Below, one piece after another: positions 1 through 12,410 of a stretch of DNA of 64,000 nt. Made by a program: the position numbers and the translations under genes. Within the stretch, counting starts at the first letter, position 1. Each line of letters starts with the position of its first letter. Under the pieces are notes generated by a model. It saw only the letters and a list, made by a program, of their open reading frames with translations, ran no database searches and was not told where the DNA came from. Source of the DNA: Cheiracanthium punctorium (taxonomy: Eukaryota > Arthropoda > Arachnida > Araneae > Cheiracanthiidae); contig JAWZYV010016557.1 of NCBI GenBank assembly GCA_038373885.1, positions 62,001 through 126,000 of the forward strand, written 5' to 3'.

Positions 1-1669
1 AAAGTAAGAACTTTACGGTATGCAGACGAAACTTTTCTCTTTCGAAAAATGCCTTATTTCTACATCATATAATTTTTTTTTTTTAGGTTTAATTTATAGC
101 ATTCATACATACCATATGAATAACATTACATGATGTTGAATACTATTTTATCTTATCTTGCATTTCGTAAAGCGTGGACAATGCATTAGCACAGTTATGT
201 TGCAGATGGCTTTATTAAATTTTACCCAAATTTAAAAAACCTACACGAAACAATCGATTCAAATTGTTCGTTCAGAAACCAAAAATGCATCCTGTTTCCG
301 TGAAGATCTTGTCGCTTTCGTAAATGAAAAAATTTGTGACGCAACTTAAGCGGAAAAGCTTATTATCCTTACTGAACTCTTAATACAGTAGCACACTTGT
401 TACATAAAACTAACGTTGATCTCACTGCCAATTCACACAAAATAAATAACTAATTTCATATTTTATTTTTAACATAGATTAATTGCATAGTGTCAAATTC
501 TATATTAAACAGAATCTGAAATCGTTTCTAGAGCTCTTGGTCTTGTAACTGGAGTAACTGGAATATATATGAAAAAATAAATAGAACTTTAACATATAAG
601 TAATTTATATGAAATATTCTAAGCACATCGGATCCCGTTATTCGGAAAGATTCCGCAAAAGCCATGGGAAGAAAGAGCAATTAATTTCATAATATATTTT
701 GTATTTTTTGCAAGCGCCTTTGTTATGTACATGATTGCAATATCATCTCGTACACGATGCTTATCCTATAGTATCTGGTGATTTATTTTGGATTTTCATT
801 TCATATTCCTGACTTTTCATACTTTCGAAATTTTGTTGCTTTGCCCATGTGAATAATCGATTATCATTTCGCATTACGGCTACCAATTAAATAGTTTTCC
901 ATATATATTTTTTCCACGTTAACGACGTTAATCTGCCTTTTTCTAGTTAAAAAAAAAAAACGCCTACAAAGTTTCATTGCTTCAATTTAGACACACAGAT
1001 GGGTTAGGCAAATACGCAACCGAGAAATTGCTTCCTTATGTCCGCCGAAGCAGCACATACGTTAGCGTGTAATGTGCTTCTCCGGATAATAAAACAATGA
1101 CGTGAAAATGACGTCACACGCGAAGGAAATAAAATGAAAAATATGCAGAATTGCCTGAAAAAACTTCGATTATTTTTAATGCGCAAATATGTTAAAATTC
1201 TATTTGTTTCATATTTAATGCGTTTTCACTTTTTTGGGTCTTAAGAGCTGTAGAAATGAGTGGTTTCACTTAATTATTAAATTGAACAACTTAAGTGGCA
1301 TGGCAACAATGGATTCCGTTGCTACGGAAACTGTAGCAGTGTTAAAAATAGAATATGAAATGATTTATTTATGTTTACTTTGCTAGAACTGCCATTTTGG
1401 CGTAATTAACGTCGGCAGTCGATGGCAAATAGCCAAAATGAATCACACATTAAACTTGACAATAAATGCAATAATTTAAAGGCATTACCAGCTAGTCTTA
1501 CTGGGTTTAAAAATTATTCTCATTCATCTCAAACAGCATTCGTATTTATAAAGACTTCCTATTTTATTACACCTTGTTTGGCGGGATTAAAAAATATTAT
1601 CTATTCATACGCTTAACACCAACTCATTTCAATCGGGGCATAAAATTAGCAATACAAATGAAAAAGTTT
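1..1669. other. No gene recognised
   Basis: AT-rich sequence with stops in all frames. The short frames (up to about 64 residues) lack codon or motif support. No repeat copy inside the window matches it. Confidence 0.5.
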
Positions 1670-2356
1670 AATTTTCCGAAATTTGGTGGGGTTTCCCTAA
1701 CTTAAATCAATTTATTTAACGTGATGAAAATCATTTAAAATCGCCTTAATAACTGCATTATTTCTGAACATAAAATTAAAATCTCAGGCTAAATTCTAGT
1801 AAAACCTACATTTGTTTTTAAAAATAGTATTTCTTTACGCTCTCAGTAAATTGCGCCAAGCCTAAAACTGTGCAAACCACTAGAATCCACTTTCTCAAAA
1901 ATCGGCATGTAAGCCATTTTTTTCGCCAAATTATAAAGTTATACACTTTAGTCTCTGAAATTTTCAAATCCTTTTTCTTTTGCGTATAAAAAATATAGAA
2001 TTCCTGCTCTGATTTCCCACGCAGACGATATTTTAATTAAAAAATAACCTAGCAAATATTCGAAACAGAAAAAAAAGTATTATTCCTTTATTTTTAATGC
2101 AAGAGTGTAAATCATTTAATAAATTCGCCAAACATGGCAACCTCGATGCTTATTTCTCACATTTTCATTACAGGGATTACAATCGCGGAGTTGCGGAGAG
2201 CAAAAATTGGTGTTTTTGACGGGGTTTTTTATCAATATCTCCTAAACTAATTCGAATTTCGAAATTTAAATTAGCGGAGGTTCTTTCTCGAAATTTTCCG
2301 AATAAGTGGATACCTCGTTCGAAACTCAACTCCCAGCCGTTTAGGAGGAGATGATG

Positions 2357-2404
<48 letters not shown>

Positions 2405-2450
2405 GCGCACACACACAGACAGACGCGCACAGATTTTAATAGTATAGATA
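1670..2450. repeat. Unnamed ~0.75 kb repeat, copy 1
   Basis: Matches 2755-3487 along its length with a constant offset near 1090. Shared landmarks are CGCCTTAATAACTGCATTAT, CGCTCTCAGTAA, CATGGCAACCTCGATGCTTA, TTTAGGAGGAGATGATG and the shared end CAGATTTTAATAGTATAGAT. A CA-dinucleotide run (2359-2402) sits near the end of this copy only. Confidence 0.85.
2359..2402. repeat. CA/AC microsatellite
   Basis: About 22 AC repeats, followed by an ACGCGC/ACAGAC-rich stretch to about 2430. Confidence 0.95.
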
Positions 2451-2754
2451 TCTATGCATACGCTAGTGACATCGGCTCATCTCAATTGTGGAATGGAATT
2501 AATAATACGTACAGAGCTGCACTACATTTGAATATTTTTCGCCAACTTTGCTAAGAAATGTACTAAAGTAGGAATCAACATACATTTCAATTTGTAAAAC
2601 AAAAAATATATTAGACAGTATTAATTACGCCTTTCTAACAGCTTTTAGTAAAAGAAACTTCCGTAGCGCTGCTTTAACAAATAAAGAATCAATTATTTTT
2701 TACACAGTACTTCGATCGCCAAATGCCAACATACACCACACCAGCATACACCAT

Positions 2755-3487
2755 TCAATTTTCTGAAATTTGGCGGAATTCCTCTAACTTAAATCAGTTT
2801 ACTTAATTTGGTGAAAATTCTATAGATCGTTTAAAATCGCCTTAATAACTGCATTATTTCTGTATGAAAAAAGTATAGCGCCGTAAAATTTATACTTGTT
2901 ATTAAAAATACTATTTCGTTACGCTCTCAGTAATTTGCGCCAAGCCCAAAACTGTACAAATCGGTAGAACCTATTACTTTCTCAAAATCGCCAAATGAGC
3001 CATTTTTTTTCGGCCAAACTAAAAAATATACACATTATCTCGGAAATCTCTCAATCCCTTATTCTTTCAGACATAAAAAACATTGAATTCCTGCTCTGAT
3101 TTCACACGCACGCAATACTTTAATTAAAAAATAACTTTGTAAATAATCTAAACAGAAAAAATCATTATTCTTTTATTTTTACTGCAGGAGTCTAAATAAT
3201 TTAATAAAATAGCCAAACATGGCAACCTCGATGCTTATTTCTCACTTTTTTGACTACAGGGGTTACAATCGCGGAATTACGGAAAGCAAAAATTAGCGTT
3301 TTTGACGGGACTTTTTATCAATATCTTCTAAACTAATTCGAATTTCAAAATTTAAATTAGCGGAAGACCTTTCTCGGAATTTTTCGAATCCGTGGACACC
3401 TCGATCGAAATTCAACTCCCAGCGGTTTCAGAGGAGATGATGCTACACACAGACAGACAGACGCGCACAGATTTTAATAGTATAGAT
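2755..3487. repeat. Unnamed ~0.75 kb repeat, copy 2 (direct)
   Basis: Direct-orientation partner of 1670-2450. Its last ~120 bases also match the pair at 56845-57122 and 57546-57824, so the family is dispersed. No coding capacity is seen. Confidence 0.85.
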
Positions 3488-3685
3488 GCCTAATTAACTT
3501 TTTATAATAGAATTATTTTTTTATTATGGGAGTGTCCAACTTATGATTTTCTACAGTTATAGTAATTTATCAGTGTTCAATTTTTAATCTTTTACCTTTA
3601 TTTATTTTTATGTGTACAACATTTTTACTTTCCGTATTTCAAACAATTTTTTTAAATATTCTCCAATTGATTTGAAACAATAACA

Positions 3686-3905
3686 GTGGCCGAGTGCTTA
3701 AGACCACAGAAAGTGGTAGATGGCGGCTAAGGTTCTGGCCCACCCCGTGGCTGTCGATCTAAAGGTCCAGAGTTTTGGGTGTTTTTCTCCAGATGTAACG
3801 TGATTATGCTATAGAACGCCTTAAAAAGTTCTCCACCTAAAGCATACTCCCTTTAGATATATACCCCTCGTGTAGCTTTGTCTTAATCAATAACCTAATC
3901 TGGTT
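3686..3905 (+). mobile_element. tRNA-derived SINE, same family, with 9-bp TSD
   Basis: Starts GTGGCCGAGTGCTTAAGACC, tRNA-Ser/Leu-like around the A box, and shares GTGGCTGTCGATCTAA and CCAGATGTAAC segments with the copy at 43054-43296. ACAATAACA flanks it at 3677-3685 and 3906-3914. The B box is degenerate, so this copy is probably dead. Confidence 0.85.
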
Positions 3906-3959
3906 ACAATAACAATTATTGTTACAATAAATCTCTAATTTTACTCTGAAAAGATATTT

Positions 3960-4450
3960 GTTAAGACTTATAGTCTCATTAAAAGTCTATGTCGAAGAAA
4001 CAAAATCTGCCTCACGATCTTGGTACACTGATACACATGAACTGATTTCAATTTCAGTGATTTCACAAGAGGCTCGAAATCATTTTTTCATTAAGGATCC
4101 TTAATGAAATCATTAAGGATCATTTTTTAAAAGCTGCACTACACAATGAAATAAATAAACGGTGAATTTTACGAACTCTTAGAGAAAAAAAAAAAATTGT
4201 TAAACATGGAATTGTGTGCCCAGAAACATTTTAAAAAAGTGTTACATTTTACAAAATTTCGATATTTAAGATTTTTTTAATTTAATTTTTTTTCCCCTAT
4301 AAAGTTCGTAACTGATCTGAGTTTATGCTCTATTTCAATGTATAGTACAACTTGTAAAAAGAATTACATATATTTCATTTATCCATAAAAAAGTTTTATG
4401 TGTAAGAAGTTTTTCTTTTAAGAAATATGACTAGGTATTAAGGAACTTAT
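3960..4450. repeat. Dispersed ~0.45 kb repeat, copy 1
   Basis: Shares GTCGAAGAAACAAAATCTGC, a CATGGAATTGTG-like block and ATGTATAGTACAACTTGTAA, in the same order and spacing, with 31965-32410. A 24-bp perfect palindrome lies inside (4086-4109). Confidence 0.65.
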
Positions 4451-5529
4451 TCAGTGAATTCGATTGTATGTCTAATAACTGTATATTTTATGTATATTAA
4501 TAAATATATGTGTAATTTTTTTCGAATCTCCAGCACCCCTGACTTCTTTTAGAAGAGGTTCAAAAATTGCATGTTTTTTAAAAGAATAACCTTAGTACGG
4601 AATAACCTTATTTTGCGATGTTTTGCTCTTTTCCAAAAAATCATCCAAAATTTTTACGTTGTGATCGTGCGTTGGAATTGAAGCAAAGTGCTAAAAACAA
4701 ACCTTTTGATCACCCAAGTAGACTTTCGTAAGCTGTAATAACAAAGAAATATACATAAATCTCTATCAATAGAAAACATGAATAACTTTAACAAATTTAA
4801 CTTTGATCAAAATCATAAGGTGTCCTTTTGAGAGGTCGAAAAACTGAAAAATAGAAAATGCCAGTCGTTTAGACATAAATGATTGAAGATGGTAAATGGA
4901 AAATCTAAGTTTTCACTTAAGCCATGTTGATAAAAATTAATTTTTTTTTTACAATCAACAATTAAATCATAAAATTTTTATGAAATACAAATTAAATGAA
5001 TAAATTAAAGGATTTTTTAAAATGGGCCTCCCCACATTTTTTCTTGGAGCGTCACATCATTTTTAAATTAAAATTTATATCTATAATAACTCTTTCGAAT
5101 GCCTGAATGATTTGTCATTTTGATCAGTGACCAGAATGTTTTAAGGGATAGGCCAAAGCTGAGCCCGGATCCGGGCCCTTGGTCTTAAGGGAAAACTAGT
5201 CTCGTTCTCGACTCAACTTGAATAAGTGATGACGATAAATTTCAATCGTCAAATGTTATTTCCACACACATTCTCAGAAAATTATCCGAAATGGAAAGGC
5301 GAATTTTCTATAAAAAATTAACTTTATTATGGATTGCTTTTGTTGAATACAATTGGGGCCAGAACCGAAGCTAGGGGTTGGCGAGATCTGCCCCTACCCC
5401 CCAGGGACTCAAGCGGAAGAGGGCAGAACCTTATAATCGCATGGGCAAATCGGGACTTTGCCCAGGGCCCCCATTTTCAAATGTTGTTCTGAAATATTCT
5501 TTTATATGTCAAAATTTTACGAAAAAGAA
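4451..5529. other. No gene recognised
   Basis: AT-rich non-coding DNA. From about 5345 it becomes GC-richer (CCCCTACCCCCCAGGGACTC), leading into the duplicated GGGGCCCC block. This looks like an old repeat fragment. Confidence 0.4.
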
Positions 5530-5860
5530 AACAAATTTCATAGATGGGGGCCCCAAATTCATCAATGCCCGGACCCTGTTGGTCGTAATCAGGCCCCGGA
5601 AGAGGGGTGCACATTGAGCTGGAACACAAGAAGTTTAAATATAATTTTACTGTTTTTGTTTTGTCTTTTTTCAAAAAGTACTTTTGTAGGGAAGGATAGA
5701 TAAAAATTTATAAAAGTACAATGATTATGGGGAGGTGGATTGAAAAGTTAGTAAGTTGTTCAAAGTGTACGGGGCCCAAATTTAACAAATTTCATAGAAG
5801 GGGGCCCCAAATACATCAATGCCCAGGGCCCCTGTTGATCATAATCGGGACCTGTCTAGT
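5530..5860. repeat. Imperfect direct duplication of a GGGGCCCC-rich block
   Basis: TTCATAGATGGGGGCCCCAA followed by ATTCATCAATGCCC near 5536 recurs near 5788 as TTCATAGAAGGGGGCCCCAA with ATACATCAATGCCC. Reading frames over it exist on both strands and are not conserved proteins. Confidence 0.65.
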
Positions 5861-5952
5861 TATCCGCCTCTTTGGAGCCTACATTGGCAAAAGGGTCCAG
5901 AAGAAGTCTTCAGACGTCCCTCGTCATTACAACCCCTAAACTGACAGTCTGG

Positions 5953-6414
5953 AACCGCCTCTGAGTGGACTAAGCCTTTATTTAAAATGATTTTCAATAA
6001 AGGGACGTAATTCTTGGAGATAATTCAAAAATACTCGGTATAACAATGCTCTTTAAGAAAGTGTGTCAATAATATACTTTGAACCAGTGGACTAAAACTT
6101 TTTTTAAAATGACTTCCAACAAAGGGACGTTCATTGTTGGAAATATCAAATACAAGATATAACAATGCTGTTTATAATGTGTGTCAATAATGCACTTAGA
6201 ATCAAAGGGTTATATTAAAAATGCCTTTAAACAATGGGACATTATCGTTCGACTAAAGGCAAAAATATACGGTATAACTATGCTTTTTAAAAATCCGTCA
6301 ATAAAATACTTCTAAAGAATGGGCTAAATTTTTAAAGAATAGCATTAAACAAATGGAGGTAATTGTTTGAAATACATGTAAATGTATGAGTTAAAGCGCT
6401 TATACACTGGATTA
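5953..6414 (+). repeat. Satellite array 'B', about four degenerate units
   Basis: Units of roughly 110-120 bases recur. Each has an AAAGGGACGT-like core, GGTATAACAATGCT and a GTGTCAATAATATAC-like end. The array leads directly into an A-type unit, the same order as at 10440-12410. Confidence 0.75.
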
Positions 6415-6524
6415 ACTTATAGAATACCTTTCATGCATTAGCGTAAATAGTTCTACAGGGACACTCAAAACAATTCTAATTCATTACGGTCTCTGTAACT
6501 ACTGAACTGAATCTGAATTATTTT
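6415..6524 (+). repeat. Partial 'A' satellite unit, cut by the TIR element
   Basis: Contains TACCTTTCATGCATTAGCG, CTACAGGGACACTCAAAAC and TGTAACTACTGAACTG, all characteristic of A units. The unit resumes after 8122 with CACTGATAGAAAGCTA. Confidence 0.75.
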
Positions 6525-8122
6525 ACTTCCTTGTACGGAGTATAAGGAAGTAATGTGATTCCGAAAAATTTTGGGGGCCAAATTTCGACGGAAAAACCGA
6601 GTTTTACTACCTCTAAATTTAATTAAAAATTTTTTTTCCATGCATATCTTCGTAAGCTAGCATGCACGATCATATAAACGCGTCTGCAACTCATTTTGAC
6701 CAGCGGTGAGTCTATTGTGGCCAGTTTTTCTATGCCGTCCGTACGTACGTACCTATGTATGTTACTCGCATATCTCAAAAACTATTGGTCGTAGAATATT
6801 GAGATTTTATATTTAGGATTGTTCTATGATCTAGTTGTGTACCTCCCCTTTTGGTCTCAATCGAATGGATGATTTTTGTACAGGACCGCCGAAAAGATTC
6901 GAAATACATTACGCTCTATGGAACGAAACTCATTAAACTCGCATATCTCAAAAACTATTAGGCGTAGAATGTCCAAACTTTATATTTTGGATACTTGTAA
7001 CATCCAGTTGGGCACCTCCCCTTTCGGTTCCATTCGACTGGCTAGTTTATCTACAGGGCCGCCCAAAAGATTCGAAATACATTTACGCTCTATGGAGCGA
7101 TTCATGCATTTCAAGCACAATACCGGCCTACCATATAAGTTAGGTAATGGTCCGACCGCGGTCACGTGCCTCCCTCAAGAACTACGTCCAAAGTCACCAA
7201 GCTTGGCGACTTTTGGTGTACGTGTGTGCGCATTTAACTCTCAAATCTCAAAAACTACTAAGGAAATTTCATGTATAAGATTGTTGTAATATCTAGTTGT
7301 GCATCTCGGTTTTTGGTTCCAATCTACTGGAGAGTTTATTTACAGGACCAGCGAAAAGAATTTCAATACTTTAATGTCTATGGACATCTTCAATATAATA
7401 CAACTGTAGACAGTCGTTGTTTGGTACATGCCCAAAATCTCGCCGTCTGTCGTTGACCTTGGCGATTTTTTCCGAAATATCGCCAAATTTGGCAATAGTC
7501 AGTCATTTGGTCCATTCCCAAAATATCGCCATTTGTCATCGTTCTTGGCGAATTTTGGCGCAATATCGCCCAATTTGGCGATAGTCAGTCATTGTTTGGT
7601 CCATACCCAAAATCTTGCCATTTGTCGTCGACCGTGGCGAGTTTCGCCGAAATATCGCCAAATTTGGTGCCAAAAATTCTTTCGTATTTTGTATAACTCT
7701 TAAAACTTTAACCCGTAGAATTTTAAACTTTTGTATTTAGAACTATTGTAAAATCTAACGGTTTTCAATATCTTTTTTGACTGCAATCGACTGGGTAACT
7801 TATTTACAGGGTCAGCCAAATGACTTAAAATACCTTAAGGTGTATGGATGCATTCAATTCATTGAAAGTCTGTGGTCAATGACTACTTTGGTTATCCCCA
7901 AAATTTCGCAAACTTTCTCAAGCTTGTCGGCTTTTGGTGAAATATCGCCAAATAAAGTGTCAGGAGGAAATCTTTCAAATTGAACTCAGCTTGGCGATAT
8001 CGAAATATTTGGCTAGAAATAGCTAAACCTTACTATTACTGATAATTTATCTCTTTCAATCAAAATAAGTTTAGATGAAGTGCGCCGAAAATATTTTTGA
8101 TTTAATAGACGTGCAAGGAAGT
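6525..8122 (+). mobile_element. Non-autonomous TIR element, 1.6 kb copy inside satellite DNA
   Basis: Begins ACTTCCTTGTAC and ends GTGCAAGGAAGT. Its internal order matches the reverse complement of 43009-45182: subterminal block, ~180-bp modules at about 6750-7400, TTTGGCGATA-rich units at about 7430-7665, then an end region at about 7680-8122. It interrupts an A-type satellite unit, whose halves resume on both sides. It lacks the SINE, so it shows the empty state of that site. The several short reading frames here are not conserved proteins. Confidence 0.8.
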
Positions 8123-9172
8123 TATGTTTTGTCTACATCAGACTTTTTCCACTGATAGAAAGCTATTCTACTCCTGAATAATATGGGCTACCTTTCATAC
8201 ATATATCACAATTTTACAGGGGTTCTCATAAGAAATACATAAAATTGACATATCTGTAACCATTCACCTGATTCTAAAAAAAATTCTCAGGTAGACAGCT
8301 GCACTATTCCCGAATATCATAAGCTAAAATTCATGCATATAGCATAAATATTTCTTTTACAGGAATTGTCAAAATAATTTAAATGCAATACCCTCTGTGG
8401 ATATCTTCGTAAATACTGAACAGATTCACAAACTTTTCTCACCAATAAAAAGCTACACTATTCCTGAAAATTATACACTGCCTTTCATGCAGGTATATGT
8501 TGATATATATACATAATTCTTTTTCAGAGACACTCATAAGAATTACATTATGACGCTCTGTGGGCATCTGTGTAACTACGAAACTAATTCTTAAACTTTT
8601 TCCTGATAGAAAGATACAATATTCTTGAGTATTATAGGCTGTCTCTCATGTATGCAGCGTATATAATTCTTTTACAGGGACATTCAAAATAGTTATTACA
8701 CATTTACACTCTATCTCTCTAACTACTGAACCGATTTTAAAACTTTTCTCACTGATAGAAAGCCACTGAGTATTTTAGACTGCTTTTTTATGAATATACC
8801 CCAAATAATTCTTTTAGAAGGACAGGCAAGTATTGCAATATGGTCAATGGGTAATCTGCAACTAGAGAACCGAATCGAAAACTTCTTTCAATAATAGAAA
8901 GCTTCTATTTCTAAGAATTAAAGGCTAAGTTTCATGGATATAGTTTAGGCAGTTCCTTTACAGAAACACACAAAATAATTGCAATACATTAAGCTGTATG
9001 GATATTTCTTTAACTTCTGAACTGATTCTAAAACTTTTTTCACTGATAGAAAGCTACGCTGGTCCTGAATATCATGGCTACCTTTCATACATATATCACA
9101 AATAGGTCTTTTACAGGGATACTCATCCGATTTACATTACGATCTCTGGAACTAATGAACAGATTCTAATTT
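8123..9172 (+). repeat. Satellite array 'A', ~155-bp units
   Basis: About seven degenerate units. Each carries TTTTACAGGGACACTCAAAA, a TACATTACGCTCTATGG-like segment, TCTGTAACTACTGAACCGAT, CACTGATAGAAAGCTACA and TTCATGCATATATCA. The spacing of the TTTTACAG motif is about 140-165 bases. Confidence 0.85.
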
Positions 9173-9770
9173 ACCTCCTTGTACGGAATATAAGGAAGTA
9201 ATGTGATCCCGAAAAATTTCGGGGGGCCAAATTTCGACGAAAAATCCGATTTTGACTCCCGCTAAATTTAATTTTAAGAATTGTTTTGATGCATCTCATC
9301 GTACGCTAGCAACACAATCATATAAATGCGTCTGCAACCTATTTTGACCAACGGTGAGTCTACTTTGATCAGTTTTTCCATGCCATCTGTACATACTTGC
9401 GTACGTACATATGTATGCATGTTACTCGCATATCCCAAAAACTATTGGTCGTAGAATGTTGAAATTTTTTATTTAGGATTTTTGTAACATGTAGTTGTGC
9501 ACATCCCTTTTTGGTCTCAATCGACTAGATAGTTTATCTACTGCACCGCCGAAACGATTCGAAATACATTACGCTCTATCGATCGAAATTCATCAAACTC
9601 GCATATCTCAAAAACTATTAGACGTAGAATCTCGAAACTTTATATTTAGGACTGTTGTAACATCTAGTTGTGTACCTCCCCTTTTGGTCCAATTCGACTT
9701 GGTAGTTTATCTACAGGACCGCCCAAAAGATTCGAAATACATTACGCTCTATGGGCAGATATTCATTAAA
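9173..9770 (+). mobile_element. Truncated copy of the TIR element
   Basis: Starts ACCTCCTTGTACGG (one mismatch to the family end), follows the subterminal region of the 6525 copy and two internal modules, then breaks off around 9760-9780. Satellite A units resume there. The right boundary is approximate. Confidence 0.7.
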
Positions 9771-10310
9771 GAATATTTTAGAGGTATTAGGCTACTTCAA
9801 ACGTACACGTACATACGTATCCAAACGTTCTATGGGTATCTTTGTAGCTATTGAACCAATACAAAAACTTTCTTCACTGATAAAAAGCTCCTGTATTCCT
9901 GAGTATTATAGGCTAATTTTCATCCATATAATATAAATACAGCTCTTTTACAGGGACACTTAAAATAATTCTAATACATGATGCTCTATCAGTATCTCTG
10001 TAACTACTAGACGGGTTCTTAACTTTTTTCACCGATTGAAAGCTACACTATTTCTGAGTATTATAGGCTACCTTTAATGCATACATCATAAATAGTTCTT
10101 TTTCAGGGACACTCATAAGAATCACATTATTCTAAATTGCCATCTTTGTAACCACTAAACCGAGTCTAAAAATTTTGTCACCATTAGAAATCTACCCTGT
10201 CCTCAGTAACATAAGTTAAAATTCATGCACAAATAGTACTTTTACTGGAACACAAAATAATTCTAACACATTACGCTCTATGGGCATCTCTGTAACTACT
10301 GAATTGTTTC
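9771..10310 (+). repeat. Satellite array 'A', continued
   Basis: Three to four more ~155-bp units follow the truncated TIR element, with TTTTACAGGGACAC motifs at about 9950, 10105 and 10240. Confidence 0.8.
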
Positions 10311-10439
10311 TGTAGTTATATATGTATATCTGATATATATGTATACACACATATATGCGTGTGTTTACATATGTGTACGTGGATATATTTGAAAGCCCCC
10401 CTTGGAAAATTTGGAGTTCCCTATATAAAAAAGTAATAG
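10311..10439. other. Unassigned spacer inside the satellite field
   Basis: A TATGTATA-rich stretch and the segment GAAAGCCCCCCTTGGAAAAT do not match A or B units. It may be the start of the B block that follows. Confidence 0.4.
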
Positions 10440-10815
10440 CTACAGAACTGCAACAATATACTTAGAAACAACGCACTAAACCTTTATTAAACAATGCCTT
10501 TAAATAAAGGGACATTTTTGTTAGAATAAACGCAGAAATAAACGGTATTACAATGCTTTTTAAGAATGAGTCAATAATAAACTTTGAAATAATCACATAA
10601 ATGTTTATTGAAAATGGACTTTAAACACTGGGACGTAGCTGCTGAGATGAATGCCAAAAATATATGGTATAACAATGCTTTTTAAGAATATGCGTCAATA
10701 ATATACCAGGAAAAAATTCACTAAACTTTTAAAGAATGCCCCTCAACAAATTGAAGTATTTGCTTGAAATATATGCAAAAGTATGGGATAAAATGCTTAT
10801 ACTCTGCATATAGGC
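10440..10815 (+). repeat. Satellite array 'B', three units
   Basis: Units with AAAGGGACATTTTTGTTAG, GGTATAACAATGCTTTTTAA and GTCAATAATA, homologous to 5953-6414 and again followed directly by A units. Confidence 0.75.
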
Positions 10816-12410
10816 TACCTTTCATGCATTAGCATATATAGTTCTACCTGACAATTCTAGCACATTACGCTCTATGGACATCTCTGTAACCACTGAACTG
10901 ATTCTAAAAATTTTTACACTAGTATTCCTGAATAATATAAGCTAAAATTCATGCATATAGCCTAAATAATTTTTTACCGAATCTCTCAAAATAATTCAAA
11001 TACAATATGCTTTATGGCTATCTCTGTAACTACAAAATCGATTCTTAAACTTTTTTCATTGATATATACACCATTCCTGAGTATTGTAGGCTTTCTTTCA
11101 TGCATATATCATAAATAGTTCTTTTACAGAGACACTCAAAAGAATTCTAATATAATACACTCTATTTGCATCTCTATAACAATCGCTTCTACTACAGAAG
11201 CGATTCTAAAGCTTTTTTCATTGAAAGAAAGCTACAATGCTCTAAGGGCATGTATGAAACCACTGAATCGATTCTAAAAAATTGTTCACTGTTAGAAAGC
11301 CGCTCTATTCCTAAATAACATACACTAAAATATATCACATGCATATATCACAAATAGTTTTTTTACAAGGACACTCATATCAATTAACATTGCGATCTAT
11401 TTGTATCTCTGTAAGTAAGTACCGAATCGATTCTTTTTTTTTTTTAAACGAATAGAAAGCTACTCTATCCCTGAGTATTTAGGCTTATCTTTTATGCATA
11501 TATCATAAATAGTTCTTTTACAAGGTCACTCATAAGGATTACATTACAATCTATTTGTATCTCTGTAAATACTGAATTGATTCTAAAATTTTTTTAATGA
11601 TAGAAAGCTACACATAATAAATAAAGTAACAAAACTAAAGTTCATACATAAATAGAACTTTTACAGGAACACTGAAAATAATTTTAATACATTATACTCT
11701 ATGAGCATCTCAGTATGACTACTGAATTGATTCTAAATATATTTTCACTGACAGAAAGCTACAGTATTCCTGAGTAACATAATCTAAAATTCATGCATAT
11801 ACCACAAATAATTCTTTTACACTGACACTCATATGAATTACATTACGATCTACTTGTATTTCTACAAGTAGTGAAATGATTCTAAAAACTTTTTCATCAA
11901 TATAAAGCTACACTATTCCTGAGTATTACAGACTATCTTTCATGCATTGATCATAAATAGTTGTTTTACAGGGACACTCAAAATAATTCTTATACATTAT
12001 GCTGTACGGGCATCTCGGTATCTACTGAACCAATTCTAAAAAATTTTCACTGATAGAAAATTACATTATTCTTGATTAATATAGTCTACCTTAATCACTA
12101 TTAATATAGGCTACCTGCATATATCAAATAGTTCTTTTACAAAGTCACTCATAAGATTTACACTATGCTCTGTGGGCATCTGTGTAACCACTCTATCGAT
12201 TCTAAAAAAAATTTCACTGATGTAAAGCTACCCTGTTTCCGAGTATTATAGGCTACCTTTCATGCATATAGTATTAAAAGTTCTTTTAGAGAACACTCAA
12301 AATAATTCTAATACATTATGCTCTATGAGCATTTCAGTAATTACTGTACTGATTTTAAAACTTTTTTTTCACTGACAGAAAGCTACATTTTCCCTGAGTT
12401 TTATCCACTC
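10816..12410 (+). repeat. Satellite array 'A', longest uninterrupted block
   Basis: About ten degenerate ~155-bp units. The TTTTACAG motif recurs near 10970, 11123, 11358, 11515, 11650, 11815, 11962, 12136 and 12280, with one longer spacing. Divergence between units is high, so this is an old array. Confidence 0.85.

Noticed and set aside
2351..2554. Reading frame starting with His/Thr repeats
   Set aside because: It is the translation of the CA microsatellite and the end of a dispersed repeat.
6876..7289. 137-residue frame inside the 6525-8122 element
   Set aside because: Covers tandem modules, repeats its own peptide with shifts, and is not open in the copies at 9173 or 43009. Not a transposase.
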